From Sphingobacteriales bacterium (GTDB lineage Bacteria; Bacteroidota; Bacteroidia; Sphingobacteriales; Sphingobacteriaceae), in contig REAS01000043.1 of the NCBI GenBank assembly GCA_004294495.1, positions 1-64,000 of the forward strand: DNA of 64,000 bases, in the 5' to 3' direction. Both the position numbers and the translations under genes were made by a program. Position 1 is the stretch's first letter. Each line of letters opens with the position of its first letter. The notes below the pieces were generated by a model, which worked only from the letters and a program-made list of their open reading frames with translations, was not told the DNA's origin and ran no database searches. Below, piece by piece: positions 1 through 9,307 of this stretch.

Positions 1-118
1 TATTTTTCTACCGAAAAAACAAATGAAAATATAGTGAAATTTAGTCGAAATTTGACATTTGTTTAGGCGTTTGGGACGAAATTATACAAGTTGGGTTAAG
101 ATAAAAGGGAATTAAAAT
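1..118. other. Window edge, no gene seen
   Basis: AT-rich sequence with no open frame of note and no recognisable RNA gene. It lies between the window edge and the first repeat element. Any gene it belongs to is outside the window. Confidence 0.5.
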
Positions 119-121
119 AGG

Positions 122-350
122 AACCTGAGTTCGATTGTTAATTATAATATAAATTACTGTTTATCAATATTATAAACTATTTTTTGCGTTAACGATCGCA
201 GCGGCATCCTTTTTTTATCCCCCTAGCCCCCAAAGGGGGAATACGGTAAAATCCCCCCTTTGGGGGTTAGGGGGAAAAAAGATAGAGCGAAGAGCGTGTT
301 AAAACGCCCTAATCATTACAAAAACAACATTTATTAATCGAACTCAGGTT
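122..350 (+). mobile_element. MITE-like repeat element, copy 1
   Basis: A 229-bp element bounded by perfect 15-bp terminal inverted repeats, AACCTGAGTTCGATT on the left and its reverse complement on the right. It is flanked by a 3-bp direct duplication, AGG at 119-121 and AGG at 351-353. The inner arms (GCGTTAAC near 188, GTTAAAACGC near 299) can pair. The centre is a long imperfect palindrome: a C5-TAG-C5-AAA-G5 block pairs with its near-exact complement about 20 bases later, next to T and A runs. There is no coding capacity. It is nearly identical in both arms to copy 3 and clearly related to copy 2. The mobilising transposase is not in this window. Confidence 0.8.
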
Positions 351-419
351 AGGATAATCTTTTTTAAGAAATATAAAACCTATAGTTATTGTTTAACAAT
401 TTGTGTTACCAAACATTTA

Positions 420-1334
420 TCAAAGCTTAATCCCCCTTAAAAAATCGGTAATAGCCATTCTTTTTTTACCTTCTAGCTGTACATCTTTAAGTAAAATGTG
501 ACCATTATTAGTTGCAAACTTTAAAAATGTTTTACCGTCTGTAAGGTAATTTCCGGGTAATATGTTTGGTGTAATGTCTTCTTTTTCAGCTTCAAAAATC
601 TTTAATACTTTCTCATTAATATGTGTAAAAGCCGTTGGAAAAGGACTTAAACCACGTATTAAATTATGCACTTGAGTGTTGGTATTGTCCCAATTTATTA
701 AACAGTTTTCTTTAAATATTTTGGGTGCGTGTTTTAAATCTTTTACATCAAATATATCTTGTGCTTGTTCTTCGAAATTGCCCGTTTCAATAGCTTTTAC
801 GGTTTTTACTATTAAAGTTGCACCAATTTCCATCAATTCATCATGAAGCTGCCCTGCTGTAGTATTATCGGTAATAGCCACTTTTTCTAAAAATAAAATA
901 TTGCCCGTATCTATTTCTTGCTGTAATAAAAAGGTAGTTACACCACTTTCTTTTTCACCATTAATTATAGCCCAATTAATAGGTGCTGCACCGCGGTATT
1001 GCGGTAACAACGAACCATGAAGATTTATAGTACCTTTTGCAGGCATTGCCCAAACAACTTGAGGCAACATTCTAAAAGCTACCACAATTTGCACATCGGC
1101 ATTTAAAGCCTTTAGTTGAGCTAAAAAATCGGGGTGCTTTAGTTTTTCGGGCTGTAACACGTTTAAATTATTATCGGTAGCAAAAATTTTTACAGCCGAT
1201 TGATTAATTTTTTGGCCTCTACCAGCAGGTTTATCGGGTGCCGTTACCACACCAACAATATTATAACTAGCTTGCATTAAAGCCTTTAACGATGCCACAG
1301 CGAATGGTGGCGTACCCATAAATACAATTCTCAT
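420..1334 (-). CDS. fmt: Methionyl-tRNA formyltransferase
   Basis: The 304-aa product transfers a formyl group from 10-formyl-tetrahydrofolate to methionyl-initiator tRNA in the cytoplasm, for bacterial translation initiation. The N-terminal formyltransferase Rossmann domain (about 1-190) starts with the usual IVFMGTPPFA. The catalytic set is visible as N104 and H106 in INLHGSLLPQYRGAAPIN and D142 in EIDTGNIL. The C-terminal OB-like tRNA-binding domain follows (about 205-304). Length is typical for the family. It lies 18 bp downstream of the namZ-like gene on the same strand, so the two may be co-transcribed. Repeat copy 1 lies just beyond its stop. Confidence 0.96.
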   Translation of the reverse strand: MRIVFMGTPPFAVASLKALMQASYNIVGVVTAPDKPAGRGQKINQSAVKIFATDNNLNVLQPEKLKHPDFLAQLKALNADVQIVVAFRMLPQVVWAMPAKGTINLHGSLLPQYRGAAPINWAIINGEKESGVTTFLLQQEIDTGNILFLEKVAITDNTTAGQLHDELMEIGATLIVKTVKAIETGNFEEQAQDIFDVKDLKHAPKIFKENCLINWDNTNTQVHNLIRGLSPFPTAFTHINEKVLKIFEAEKEDITPNILPGNYLTDGKTFLKFATNNGHILLKDVQLEGKKRMAITDFLRGIKL

Positions 1335-1352
1335 TTTTTTATTACTAAATTT

Positions 1353-2570
1353 TTACGGGTACAATAAATATGTTTTGCGCATTGTTTTATATGCTGTTAA
1401 TTGCGGTTGCCAAGTAGCTCTAATTTCCTTTTCTGTATTGCCATTTTTTATTTGTTGAATAAGTTGTGCATTGCCAGCAAGTTTATTAAAAAATGGATTA
1501 AAAAAGTTTTCCTTATCAGGATATTGCTGATAAATTTTTATGAATAATGCTAAATCTATTCGCTTACTATTTCTAATTATATCGGGATTGGTATTTCTAA
1601 AATCAATACCATAACAGAGTTGATTTTCGAGCGGTGGTTTTTTACTCATACCTACAATACTCGATGGCGTAAAACTAAAATTATAAGTAGATTTTAATAA
1701 GGGATGCCCAATCACTTGGAACGGATAAAGTGTACCTCTACCCATACTAACTACAGTTCCTTCAAACAAACATAAACTTGGGTATAAGTATATTGCCAAG
1801 TTATTTGGCAAATTTGGGCTTGGTTTTACAGGTAAAATATACGGCATCCAATGGTTGTAATTGGTGTTTTTTATGACTTGCAATTTGCATTGTACGCCAT
1901 TTTTTAACCATTTTTGCCCGTTTACCATTAGCGCAAATTCGCCCATTGTAAGTCCGTGTGCAATAGGTATTGGGTTTGCACCTACACCACTTTTAAAGGC
2001 TAGGTCTAAAATTGGCCCATCAATTAAATTGCCATTTGGATTAGGGCGGTCTAAAACTAGTAAGCTTACACCAGCATCGGCGCAAGCCTGCATTACTTTA
2101 AAAAGAGTGATAGAATAAGTGTAAAACCTTGCTCCAACATCTTGTATATCAAACATTAAAATATCTATGTTTTTTAAATCATCCTTGCTTGGTGCTTCTT
2201 TTGCGCCGTAAAGCGATATAACCGGAATGCCTGTTTTTTCATCTACATTATTATTTACTTTTTCGCCGGCATCGGCATTGCCTCTAAAACCATGTTCGGG
2301 GCCAAAAATAGTTGTTATGTTTACACCGAGTTTTTTTAAGGTATCAACAAGTGACACACCGTTTATTTGGGCAGTTTGGTTTACCAATAAGGCTACTTTT
2401 TTATTTGCCAATATTGGCAAATATTTTGCAGTTTGGCTTGCACCAGCGCTAATAATTTTAGGCTGTTTAAGCTTAATGTTTTGTTTAGGTTCATTTTGAT
2501 TAATGCCTTTTGCATTGCAGTTGTATCCTAAAAAAGGTGTTAAAAGCAAAATCCAAATTATTTTTTTCAT
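1353..2570 (-). CDS. DUF1343 exo-beta-N-acetylmuramidase (NamZ-like)
   Basis: The 405-aa protein has an N-terminal hydrophobic signal segment (about 1-20), so it should act in the periplasm or at the surface. It matches the DUF1343 family, whose Bacillus member NamZ (YbbC) releases terminal N-acetylmuramic acid from peptidoglycan fragments (family GH171). Family-type motifs are FGPEHGFRG near residue 89 and FDIQDVGARFYTY near 140. The role in cell-wall turnover is inferred from the family. It sits directly upstream of fmt in the same direction. The divergent permease gene starts about 80 bp away, so the short spacer probably holds promoters for both. Confidence 0.88.
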   Translation of the reverse strand: MKKIIWILLLTPFLGYNCNAKGINQNEPKQNIKLKQPKIISAGASQTAKYLPILANKKVALLVNQTAQINGVSLVDTLKKLGVNITTIFGPEHGFRGNADAGEKVNNNVDEKTGIPVISLYGAKEAPSKDDLKNIDILMFDIQDVGARFYTYSITLFKVMQACADAGVSLLVLDRPNPNGNLIDGPILDLAFKSGVGANPIPIAHGLTMGEFALMVNGQKWLKNGVQCKLQVIKNTNYNHWMPYILPVKPSPNLPNNLAIYLYPSLCLFEGTVVSMGRGTLYPFQVIGHPLLKSTYNFSFTPSSIVGMSKKPPLENQLCYGIDFRNTNPDIIRNSKRIDLALFIKIYQQYPDKENFFNPFFNKLAGNAQLIQQIKNGNTEKEIRATWQPQLTAYKTMRKTYLLYP

Positions 2571-2653
2571 AACAAAAATTTTAATTGCGTTTACATGCTT
2601 GTGGTTTTTTAAACAATTGCATATTTGTATTTGTACAAAATAAACAAAACAAT

Positions 2654-3874
2654 TTGAATTTAGCCTTATTTATAGCCAAACGGATTTCGATAAACTCGGA
2701 ACGAACTTTTTCTAAACTAATTGTACGCATTGCTGTGGTGGGTATTATGCTGGGCGTTGCGGTTATGTTGCTTTCTATAGCTGTTGTAAAAGGTTTTAAA
2801 AGTGAAATTAGAGAGAAAATTAGGGGCTTTAATGGCGATATAGAATTATTAAAATACGATTTAAATGCATCTGCCGAAAATTCGCCCTTTGTACTAAATA
2901 CCAATTCGTTAAAATCGGTACAAAAAAACACTAATGTATTTAGCGTTGCACCTTTTGCAAATAAACCTGGAATTATAAAAACCCAAAACGAGGTAGAAGG
3001 GGTTGTTTTTAAAGGTATAGATGTTAACTATAATTCCCAGTATTTAAAGGCTATTTTACTAAGCGGCAATTTAATAAACTTTAAGGTTTCGCTTAACGCG
3101 GATAAACAAATTTTAATATCGCAACTGTTAGCTAACCGTTTAAATTTAAAAGTGGGCGACGATTTTTTGATGTATTTTATGCAAGAATCGTTACGTAAAC
3201 GCAAGTTTAAAATTGTAGGTATATACAGTACTGATGTGGAAGATATTGATAAAACCTACGTTATAGGGAGTATTAATGTAGTTAAAAAAATCAATAAATG
3301 GCAAGCTAACCAAGTTGGTGGCTTCGAGATTAGAATAAATAATTTTGAAAATTTGGAGTCCGTTGCATTGCAAATAGCCAATTTATTGTCTCCCGAAATT
3401 AAGATAATGAGCGTTGTAGAACTTTACCCATCAATTTTTGATTGGTTAGCATTATTAGATGTAAATACAAGGGTGATTTTAATTCTGATGTTAATTGTAG
3501 CTACCATAAACATGATTTCGGCTTTGTTGATTATGATTTTAGAACGAACAAATATGATTGGTTTGCTAAAAGCCTTCGGCCAAACTAATTGGGGTGTGCG
3601 TAAAATATTTATGTATAATGCCTTATACCTAATTAGTTTAGGTATGCTATTAGGAAATATTATTGGCTTAGGTTTAGGCTTTTTACAACAGCAAACGCAT
3701 GTATTAAAATTAGACGCCGCCACATATTATATGAGTTTTGTGCCTATAGAAATTAATTTTTTAGATGCGCTTTTAATAAACGCAGGGACGCTTTTAGTAT
3801 GCCTTTTGGTGTTGTTGGTTCCCAGCATGTTGGTTAGTAAAATATCACCAATTAAGGCAATTGCGTTTAAATAA
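2654..3874 (+). CDS. LolC/LolE-type ABC transporter permease (FtsX family)
   Basis: Integral inner-membrane protein of the lipoprotein-releasing permease type. One membrane segment lies near the N-terminus, a large extracytoplasmic domain follows (about 50-265), and three more segments lie in the C-terminal FtsX domain. The family drives ABC-powered extraction of lipoproteins toward the outer membrane. I place the start at the TTG at 2654, giving 406 aa that begin NLALFIAKRI, as in Bacteroidota homologues. The upstream in-frame TTG at 2585 would add 23 unusual residues and would lie upstream of the promoter-like CATATTTG at 2620-2627. No ATPase or periplasmic partner is adjacent. Confidence 0.85.
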   Translation: MNLALFIAKRISINSERTFSKLIVRIAVVGIMLGVAVMLLSIAVVKGFKSEIREKIRGFNGDIELLKYDLNASAENSPFVLNTNSLKSVQKNTNVFSVAPFANKPGIIKTQNEVEGVVFKGIDVNYNSQYLKAILLSGNLINFKVSLNADKQILISQLLANRLNLKVGDDFLMYFMQESLRKRKFKIVGIYSTDVEDIDKTYVIGSINVVKKINKWQANQVGGFEIRINNFENLESVALQIANLLSPEIKIMSVVELYPSIFDWLALLDVNTRVILILMLIVATINMISALLIMILERTNMIGLLKAFGQTNWGVRKIFMYNALYLISLGMLLGNIIGLGLGFLQQQTHVLKLDAATYYMSFVPIEINFLDALLINAGTLLVCLLVLLVPSMLVSKISPIKAIAFK

Positions 3875-3917
3875 TTTTATTTAAATTAATCTAGATTTTT
3901 AGAGTGCCAATATCTTA

Positions 3918-5441
3918 CTAAAAATAAGCAATATTAGATGGTAAACTTTCGTTTTTTAGCCTATCTAAAGTGGTAACTACGTATTTGTATTTTATTTTTA
4001 GGTTTGCGCTTACATCAAGCCAATTTAAAGTTGGTGTGTAAAAAATGGCTTTAATGTTTTCGGTGTATTCTAAATCTATTTCTTCGTCTTCTGCAAACCT
4101 ATATACCACAAAGCCATAAGCTATTTCATTATCTTTAGCTAAAGTAGGAAGCTGCCAATTTAGTTGTGTACCCAATGTAACATTGCTAGCAACCAAATTT
4201 TGAGGGGCATTGGGTTTTATACTATCAAGCCAAGGCATTGTGGGGGGCAATGCTGCAAACCGATAATAATTTTTTATTAAAGTATCGGCAACGCCTAAAG
4301 GGTTTTTGGTTAACGATTTTGAACTAAAAAAAACACTTCCACTAATATTTTCATTTTCCCTAATATAGGCAATTTGTTTACTCAACTGTGCCGGGTTTCG
4401 CCAACTTAAATCTTTGGTTGCATTTATGCGGTATGCACCATGCCCAATGTACATATTACGACCATAAGCATTATTTCCCCACCAATCGGCAAGGTTTGCA
4501 AAAGGAGCGGCTTTGGTACTAAATGACCAATAAAGTTGTGGGTTTAAATAATCGACCCAGCCGTTTTTAATCCATTTTCTAGAGTCGGCATAAATTTCGT
4601 AATAAGAATCGCCCCCCCTAGTATCAGACCCTTCAATGTCTTGAGCTTTATTTTTCCAAATCCCAAAAGGACTAATACCAAATTTTACAAAACTTTTATG
4701 TGTATGTATGCTATCATTTAAAGCGTGAATTAATGTATCCACATTATTTCGTCGCCAATCTTTAATATTATTAATGCCGTGGTTGTTTAAAATATAGGTT
4801 TCGGTATCGTTTATAAATTGGCCTTTTATGGCATAAGGGTAAAAATAATCGTCGAAGTGTATACCATCAACATCATAAAAATCAACCACGTTCAATATAA
4901 TTTTTATAATATACGCCCTTACATCGGGCAAACCAGGGTTAAATAATTTTTTGCCTTCGTAGGTAAAAAACCATTCGGGCTTTTGTTTGGTAACATGGTT
5001 GGCTATAGTTTTGGCAGAATTACTATCAAAAGTTGCTCGATATGGGTTAAACCAAGCATGAAACTCAATCGCTCTCTTATGGCATTCTTCGATAGCAAAA
5101 GCCAAAGGGTCGTAAAATGGAGCAGGGCAAACACCCTGTTTGCCACTTAAAAATTGCGACCAAGGTTCGTTGCAATTGGGATAAAAAGCATCTGCCCCTG
5201 GTCTAACCTGAAACATTATTGCATTTATACCCTGTTTTTTATGGGAATTTAAAATCTTAATTAATTCATTTTTTTGTTCTTGGGTGCTTAAGCCCTGTCT
5301 GCTTGGCCAATCTATATTAGCAACTGTTGCTAGCCAAACCCCTCTAAATTCTCTTTTTGGCATTATCGAATCTTGGGCAAATGCGGTATAGTTGTTAAGT
5401 AAATTTAATATGGAAATTACGTAGATGAAAATAAACTTCAT
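3918..5441 (-). CDS. GHL10 (DUF187) family glycoside hydrolase with C-terminal Fn3-like domain
   Basis: A 507-aa secreted protein with a signal peptide of about 22 residues ending near FAQ. The mature part opens with REFRGVWLATVANIDWPS, the hallmark of the glycosyl-hydrolase-like 10 family (YngK type). A TIM-barrel region of about 370 residues follows, with motifs such as MFQVRPGADAFYP and DGIHFDDYFYPY, where acidic residues are likely catalytic. The last ~100 residues read as a fibronectin type III-like module. The substrate is unknown for most members; a cell-wall or polysaccharide glycan is a reasonable guess. A TACCTTTG -7-like box lies on its strand at 5470-5477. Confidence 0.85.
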   Translation of the reverse strand: MKFIFIYVISILNLLNNYTAFAQDSIMPKREFRGVWLATVANIDWPSRQGLSTQEQKNELIKILNSHKKQGINAIMFQVRPGADAFYPNCNEPWSQFLSGKQGVCPAPFYDPLAFAIEECHKRAIEFHAWFNPYRATFDSNSAKTIANHVTKQKPEWFFTYEGKKLFNPGLPDVRAYIIKIILNVVDFYDVDGIHFDDYFYPYAIKGQFINDTETYILNNHGINNIKDWRRNNVDTLIHALNDSIHTHKSFVKFGISPFGIWKNKAQDIEGSDTRGGDSYYEIYADSRKWIKNGWVDYLNPQLYWSFSTKAAPFANLADWWGNNAYGRNMYIGHGAYRINATKDLSWRNPAQLSKQIAYIRENENISGSVFFSSKSLTKNPLGVADTLIKNYYRFAALPPTMPWLDSIKPNAPQNLVASNVTLGTQLNWQLPTLAKDNEIAYGFVVYRFAEDEEIDLEYTENIKAIFYTPTLNWLDVSANLKIKYKYVVTTLDRLKNESLPSNIAYF

Positions 5442-5702
5442 TTATAATTGAATTGATAAATATTAATTACAAAGGTAAACATTAACGTATAACACCCTTT
5501 TTTTATTTTGTTTTACAATCTCTTTGTTTTTATGTAATATTTTTGTTACTATTGATAATAAATTTGTTGTTTTATTGTTATAGAAATTAACATTAATATT
5601 TAAAAATCTTTAGATTGTTTGATTGCTTAAAAATAATGTTATATACTTACCAAATTAATTTACCTATAACTTAAAATATCGTTAACTCAAAAAATTAAAA
5701 AA

Positions 5703-6605
5703 ATGGATAATCAAGAACAAAAGAGAAAAGACAATAACAAAATTTATTTTTTAATTGCAGTTATTGTAGCATTATTGGGAACAAGTGTTTATTTGTTTTT
5801 ACAAAAAAACAAAACCGAGGAACAAATAGTAACAGTTACCGATGAACGTACTGCTTTACAAACCGATTTAGAAAAATTAGAAACCGAATTAGAACAGGCA
5901 AATAGTGTAAATACTAAAACTACCGAAGAATTAAACAGTAAAGATGAACAGTTAAAATCTAAAATTGCCGAACTAAAACAGTCGCTAGCAAATGGTACAT
6001 TAACTAAAAGCCAACTATCTAAAACTAGAGCCGAATTGCAAAATTTACGCAATATGATTTCTAAATACACTACCGATATTGAGGATTTGCAAAAGCAAAA
6101 TGCGGTTTTAACGGTAGAAAGAGATAGTTTAAAAACAACAGTTTCAAATGCGTACAAACAAGCACAAGAAATGGCTCGTAAAAACGACTCGTTAGATACA
6201 CGTGTAAAAGCAGGTGCTAAGCTTAAAACTGGAGGAGTTAGCATTGCTACTTTTAAAATAAAAAGTAGTGGAAAAGAAGTTGATGCAGACAAAGCATCAA
6301 CAGTTAAAAAAATAAAAATTAATTTTTCTGTGCCTTCTAATCCAATTGCCGAAAAAGGAATGCATGATGTTTATGTAAGGTTACTAGACCCAACTAATAC
6401 CTTAATTACAGGCGAAAACGGAACTTTTAATGCCGATGGTCAAGATTTACAATACACTTATAAAACATCAATTGATTATAATGGCGATGGTAAAAGTTAT
6501 GTGGTTGATTGGGTTAATAAAGGAGTTTTTGTGCCTGGAAGTTATACTGTAATTTTATATGCTGATGGCAGCACAATGGGAAAAGGAACTTTTAGTTTAA
6601 GATAA
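5703..6605 (+). CDS. Membrane-anchored coiled-coil protein of unknown function
   Basis: I do not recognise a named family. The 300-aa protein has a short charged cytoplasmic start, one transmembrane helix (about 15-33) and a long heptad-rich coiled coil rich in K, E, L and Q (about 40-160). A C-terminal domain (about 175-300) is predicted mostly beta, with the phrase DYNGDGKSYVVDW and a GSYTVILYADG ending. The layout suggests an envelope protein projecting into the periplasm. It stands alone and is followed by a strong intrinsic terminator, so it is probably monocistronic. A structural or cell-envelope role is inference only. Confidence 0.8.
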   Translation: MDNQEQKRKDNNKIYFLIAVIVALLGTSVYLFLQKNKTEEQIVTVTDERTALQTDLEKLETELEQANSVNTKTTEELNSKDEQLKSKIAELKQSLANGTLTKSQLSKTRAELQNLRNMISKYTTDIEDLQKQNAVLTVERDSLKTTVSNAYKQAQEMARKNDSLDTRVKAGAKLKTGGVSIATFKIKSSGKEVDADKASTVKKIKINFSVPSNPIAEKGMHDVYVRLLDPTNTLITGENGTFNADGQDLQYTYKTSIDYNGDGKSYVVDWVNKGVFVPGSYTVILYADGSTMGKGTFSLR

Positions 6606-6630
6606 TTAATTGATAAATAAAATATTAAAA

Positions 6631-6663
6631 AGCAGCATTGAGAAATTAATGCTGCTTTTTTTT
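6631..6663 (+). terminator. Intrinsic terminator after the coiled-coil gene
   Basis: A 9-bp perfect stem (AGCAGCATT at 6631-6639, AATGCTGCT at 6648-6656) is followed by a run of eight T. It is 25 bp downstream of the stop codon at 6605. Confidence 0.85.
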
Positions 6664-6732
6664 GCAATAATTTTAAATTTTCAACTTCATTCTCTGATTA
6701 ATTTAAATCATTTCAAAAATCAAATTTTTTTA

Positions 6733-6740
6733 TATTTTTG
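6733..6740 (+). promoter_or_regulatory. Candidate -7 box for gmd-fcl
   Basis: TATTTTTG matches the Bacteroidota TAnnTTTG promoter element, about 48 bp before the gmd start. No good TTTG -33 element stands at the expected spacing, so this is only a partial match. Confidence 0.4.
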
Positions 6741-6788
6741 AAGAATATTTTAATAAATACGTAAAATTTAATCCTTTTTATTACACCT

Positions 6789-7904
6789 ATGAAAAAAATT
6801 GCATTAATTACTGGAATAACAGGTCAAGACGGCGCCTACCTTACCGAACTCTTACTCTCTAAAGATTATATTGTACATGGTATTAAAAGAAGAAGTTCTT
6901 TGTTTAATACCGATCGTATAGACCATTTATACCAAGACCCACATGATGAAGACCAAAGATTGTTTTTGCATTATGGCGATTTAAGCGATAGTACCAACTT
7001 AATACGTATTATACAACAAGTACAACCCGATGAAATTTACAATTTAGGCGCTATGAGCCACGTAAAAGTAAGTTTTGATACTCCAGAATACACTGCAAAT
7101 GCCGATGGGATTGGAACTTTACGTTTGTTAGAAGCCATACGTATTTTAGGTCTCGAGAAAAAAACAAAGATTTACCAAGCATCAACATCCGAGTTATATG
7201 GTTTAGTACAAGCTGTACCACAATCAGAAACTACCCCATTTTACCCGCGGTCGCCTTACGCTGTAGCAAAAATGTACGCCTACTGGATAACCGTAAACTA
7301 CCGCGAAGCGTATGGAATTTACGCTTGTAACGGTATTTTGTTTAATCACGAAAGCCCATTACGTGGCGAAACCTTTGTTACCCGTAAAATAACTCGAGCA
7401 ACTTCTAAAATTGCAATGGGTTTACAAGATAAACTTTACCTAGGTAATTTAGATGCGCAAAGAGATTGGGGCCATGCCAAAGATTATGTAGAAGCAATGT
7501 ATTTAATTTTACAGCAAGAAACCCCCGAAGATTACGTAATTGCAACTGGCGTAACTACACGCGTTAGAGAGTTTGTAAGTATGGCTTTCGCCGAAGTGGG
7601 TATTCTAATAGAATTTAATGGAACCGCAGCCGATGAAAAAGGCTATGTTGCGGCTTGTAATCACCCCGATTTTCAAATTGAAATAGGTAAAGAAGTTGTT
7701 GCCGTTGACCCTGCTTATTTTAGACCAACCGAAGTTGATTTATTGGTAGGCGACCCCACAAAATCAAACACCAAACTAGGTTGGACACCTAAATACGATT
7801 TAAAAATGTTGGTTGAAGACATGATGCACCACGATGTTAACCATTTCCGTAAAGAAAAACTGTTGAAAGAATACGGTTATTCAATTAAAAACCAATTCGA
7901 ATAA
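6789..7904 (+). CDS. gmd: GDP-mannose 4,6-dehydratase
   Basis: Converts GDP-D-mannose to GDP-4-keto-6-deoxy-D-mannose with bound NADP, the first committed step to GDP-L-fucose. The 371-aa extended SDR protein shows the glycine-rich cofactor loop [10 protein letters not shown] (residues 9-18). The catalytic set is T133 and E135 in ASTSELYG, and Y157 and K161 in [12 protein letters not shown]. The RRSS motif near 34-37 binds the NADP phosphate in this family. Length is normal. The fcl gene follows after 12 bp, so the two form a GDP-fucose operon that probably supplies the glycosyltransferases elsewhere in the window. Confidence 0.97.
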   Translation: MKKIALITGITGQDGAYLTELLLSKDYIVHGIKRRSSLFNTDRIDHLYQDPHDEDQRLFLHYGDLSDSTNLIRIIQQVQPDEIYNLGAMSHVKVSFDTPEYTANADGIGTLRLLEAIRILGLEKKTKIYQASTSELYGLVQAVPQSETTPFYPRSPYAVAKMYAYWITVNYREAYGIYACNGILFNHESPLRGETFVTRKITRATSKIAMGLQDKLYLGNLDAQRDWGHAKDYVEAMYLILQQETPEDYVIATGVTTRVREFVSMAFAEVGILIEFNGTAADEKGYVAACNHPDFQIEIGKEVVAVDPAYFRPTEVDLLVGDPTKSNTKLGWTPKYDLKMLVEDMMHHDVNHFRKEKLLKEYGYSIKNQFE

Positions 7905-7916
7905 TCGTATTTACAC

Positions 7917-8843
7917 ATGGAAAAAAAAGCTAAAATTTATATAGCTGGCCACCGAGGGATGGTTGGTTCGGCAATATACCGTAAATTAAAAAATGAAGGT
8001 TTTACACAATTACTAACTCGCACTTCATCAGAGTTGGATTTACGAAATCAGCAACAAGTAAATCTTTTTTTTGAACAAGAAAAACCCAAGTACGTTTTTT
8101 TAGCAGCAGCAAAAGTTGGTGGTATTGTAGCCAATAATACTTACCGAGCCGATTTTTTGTACGAAAACCTACAAATACAAAACAACGTAATACACGCTAG
8201 CTACGTTAATGCTATAACTAAATTAATGTTTTTAGGATCTAGTTGCATATATCCGAAAATGGCACCTCAACCTTTAAAAGAAGAATACCTTTTAACAGGA
8301 TTGTTAGAACCCACCAACGAACCGTATGCTATTGCAAAAATTGCGGGTATTAAAATGTGCGATGCTTACCGAGAGCAATATGGTTGTAATTTCATTTCGG
8401 TAATGCCAACCAATTTGTATGGATATAATGACAATTACCACCCACAAAATTCACATGTATTGCCTGCTTTAATTCGTCGTTTTCACGAAGCAAAACACCA
8501 AAAATTATCGGAAGTGGTAATTTGGGGAACAGGTGCGCCAATGCGTGAATTTTTATTTGCCGATGATTTGGCCGAAGCATGTTATTATTTAATGCAAAGC
8601 TACAACGAAGCTGGTTTGGTTAATATTGGCACCGGTACAGATGTTTCAATAAAAGATTTAGCGCTGTTGGTTAAACAAATTGTTGGTTTTACAGGCGATA
8701 TTAATTTTGATACCAGCAAACCCGATGGAACGCCACGTAAACTAATGGATGTTAGTAAATTAACTTATTTAGGCTGGCAATACACCACGCATTTAAAAGA
8801 GGGCATAGCATTGGCTTACGCCGATTTTATTAGTAAACAATAA
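7917..8843 (+). CDS. fcl: GDP-L-fucose synthase
   Basis: The 308-aa SDR epimerase/reductase completes GDP-L-fucose synthesis from the gmd product by 3,5-epimerisation and NADPH reduction. Visible motifs are the nucleotide-binding loop [11 protein letters not shown] (10-20), S108-S109-C110 in GSSCIYP (catalytic Ser and Cys region), and Y137 and K141 in [11 protein letters not shown]. The end of the protein has the expected [13 protein letters not shown] block. It lies 12 bp after gmd on the same strand and is almost certainly co-transcribed. It is also called wcaG. Nothing about the gene is unusual. Confidence 0.97.
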   Translation: MEKKAKIYIAGHRGMVGSAIYRKLKNEGFTQLLTRTSSELDLRNQQQVNLFFEQEKPKYVFLAAAKVGGIVANNTYRADFLYENLQIQNNVIHASYVNAITKLMFLGSSCIYPKMAPQPLKEEYLLTGLLEPTNEPYAIAKIAGIKMCDAYREQYGCNFISVMPTNLYGYNDNYHPQNSHVLPALIRRFHEAKHQKLSEVVIWGTGAPMREFLFADDLAEACYYLMQSYNEAGLVNIGTGTDVSIKDLALLVKQIVGFTGDINFDTSKPDGTPRKLMDVSKLTYLGWQYTTHLKEGIALAYADFISKQ

Positions 8844-9307
8844 GGGTAAATTACTCAAATTTAACTTGAAAATAATATCCTAAATTTTAATCAAAAATAA
8901 ATAAACTCTAACCAACTACATTGTGAAAATCAAAATTTACAAATCATAGTTCGATTGTTTATTTATCTCAATTAAATGCTAATCAACTTTTATTAGTACT
9001 TTTTCCTGTATGCAAAATGGTGTATCGTTTTTGCTAAGCCTTGCCCATACTCCAAAGTAAAAACAATTTTGAGATGTAAAAAAACACTTCCTTTAAACTT
9101 TTTGCGGGTAAACCTAAACGTATATTACTACCTAAAGGTACGCATAAACCCCAACAAACTTATCAAGAGTTATTAAAAAAAAAATATTACTCTAACTAAA
9201 CTAGCTAGTAAAATTAAATATTACTTAAAATTTTATAATCTCACTTGGTATGTATAAATTTAGAATTTTTGCAAGCGTAACTTGTATAAATTTTTTGAGC
9301 AACACCA
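8844..9307. other. Intergenic region, 464 bp, no clear gene
   Basis: AT-rich spacer between fcl and the SNF2 helicase. One short stretch (9080-9199, + strand) translates into a protein-like run including LFAGKPKRILLPKGTHKPQQ, but it begins right after a stop and has no start codon. It could be a relic of a lost gene or chance. A weak match to the repeat end (AGTTCGATTG near 8948) lacks the rest of the element. I see no terminator or RNA gene. Confidence 0.4.

Noticed and set aside
181-300. The repeat cores as CRISPR or ribosomal RNA fragments
   Set aside because: There are no regularly spaced direct repeats, and the GC-rich blocks are simple palindromes unlike rRNA.
1861-2499. Plus-strand open frames inside the namZ-like gene
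   Set aside because: They are antisense to a well-supported gene, with no family features or signals.
5789-6292. 167-codon minus-strand frame opposite the coiled-coil gene
   Set aside because: Its Ser/Phe/Val-rich composition is what the antisense of a Glu/Lys/Leu coiled coil gives; no start signal or family match.
8940-8960. Partial match to the repeat end (AGTTCGATTG)
   Set aside because: Only about ten bases match and the CCTG end, inner arms and second terminus are absent.
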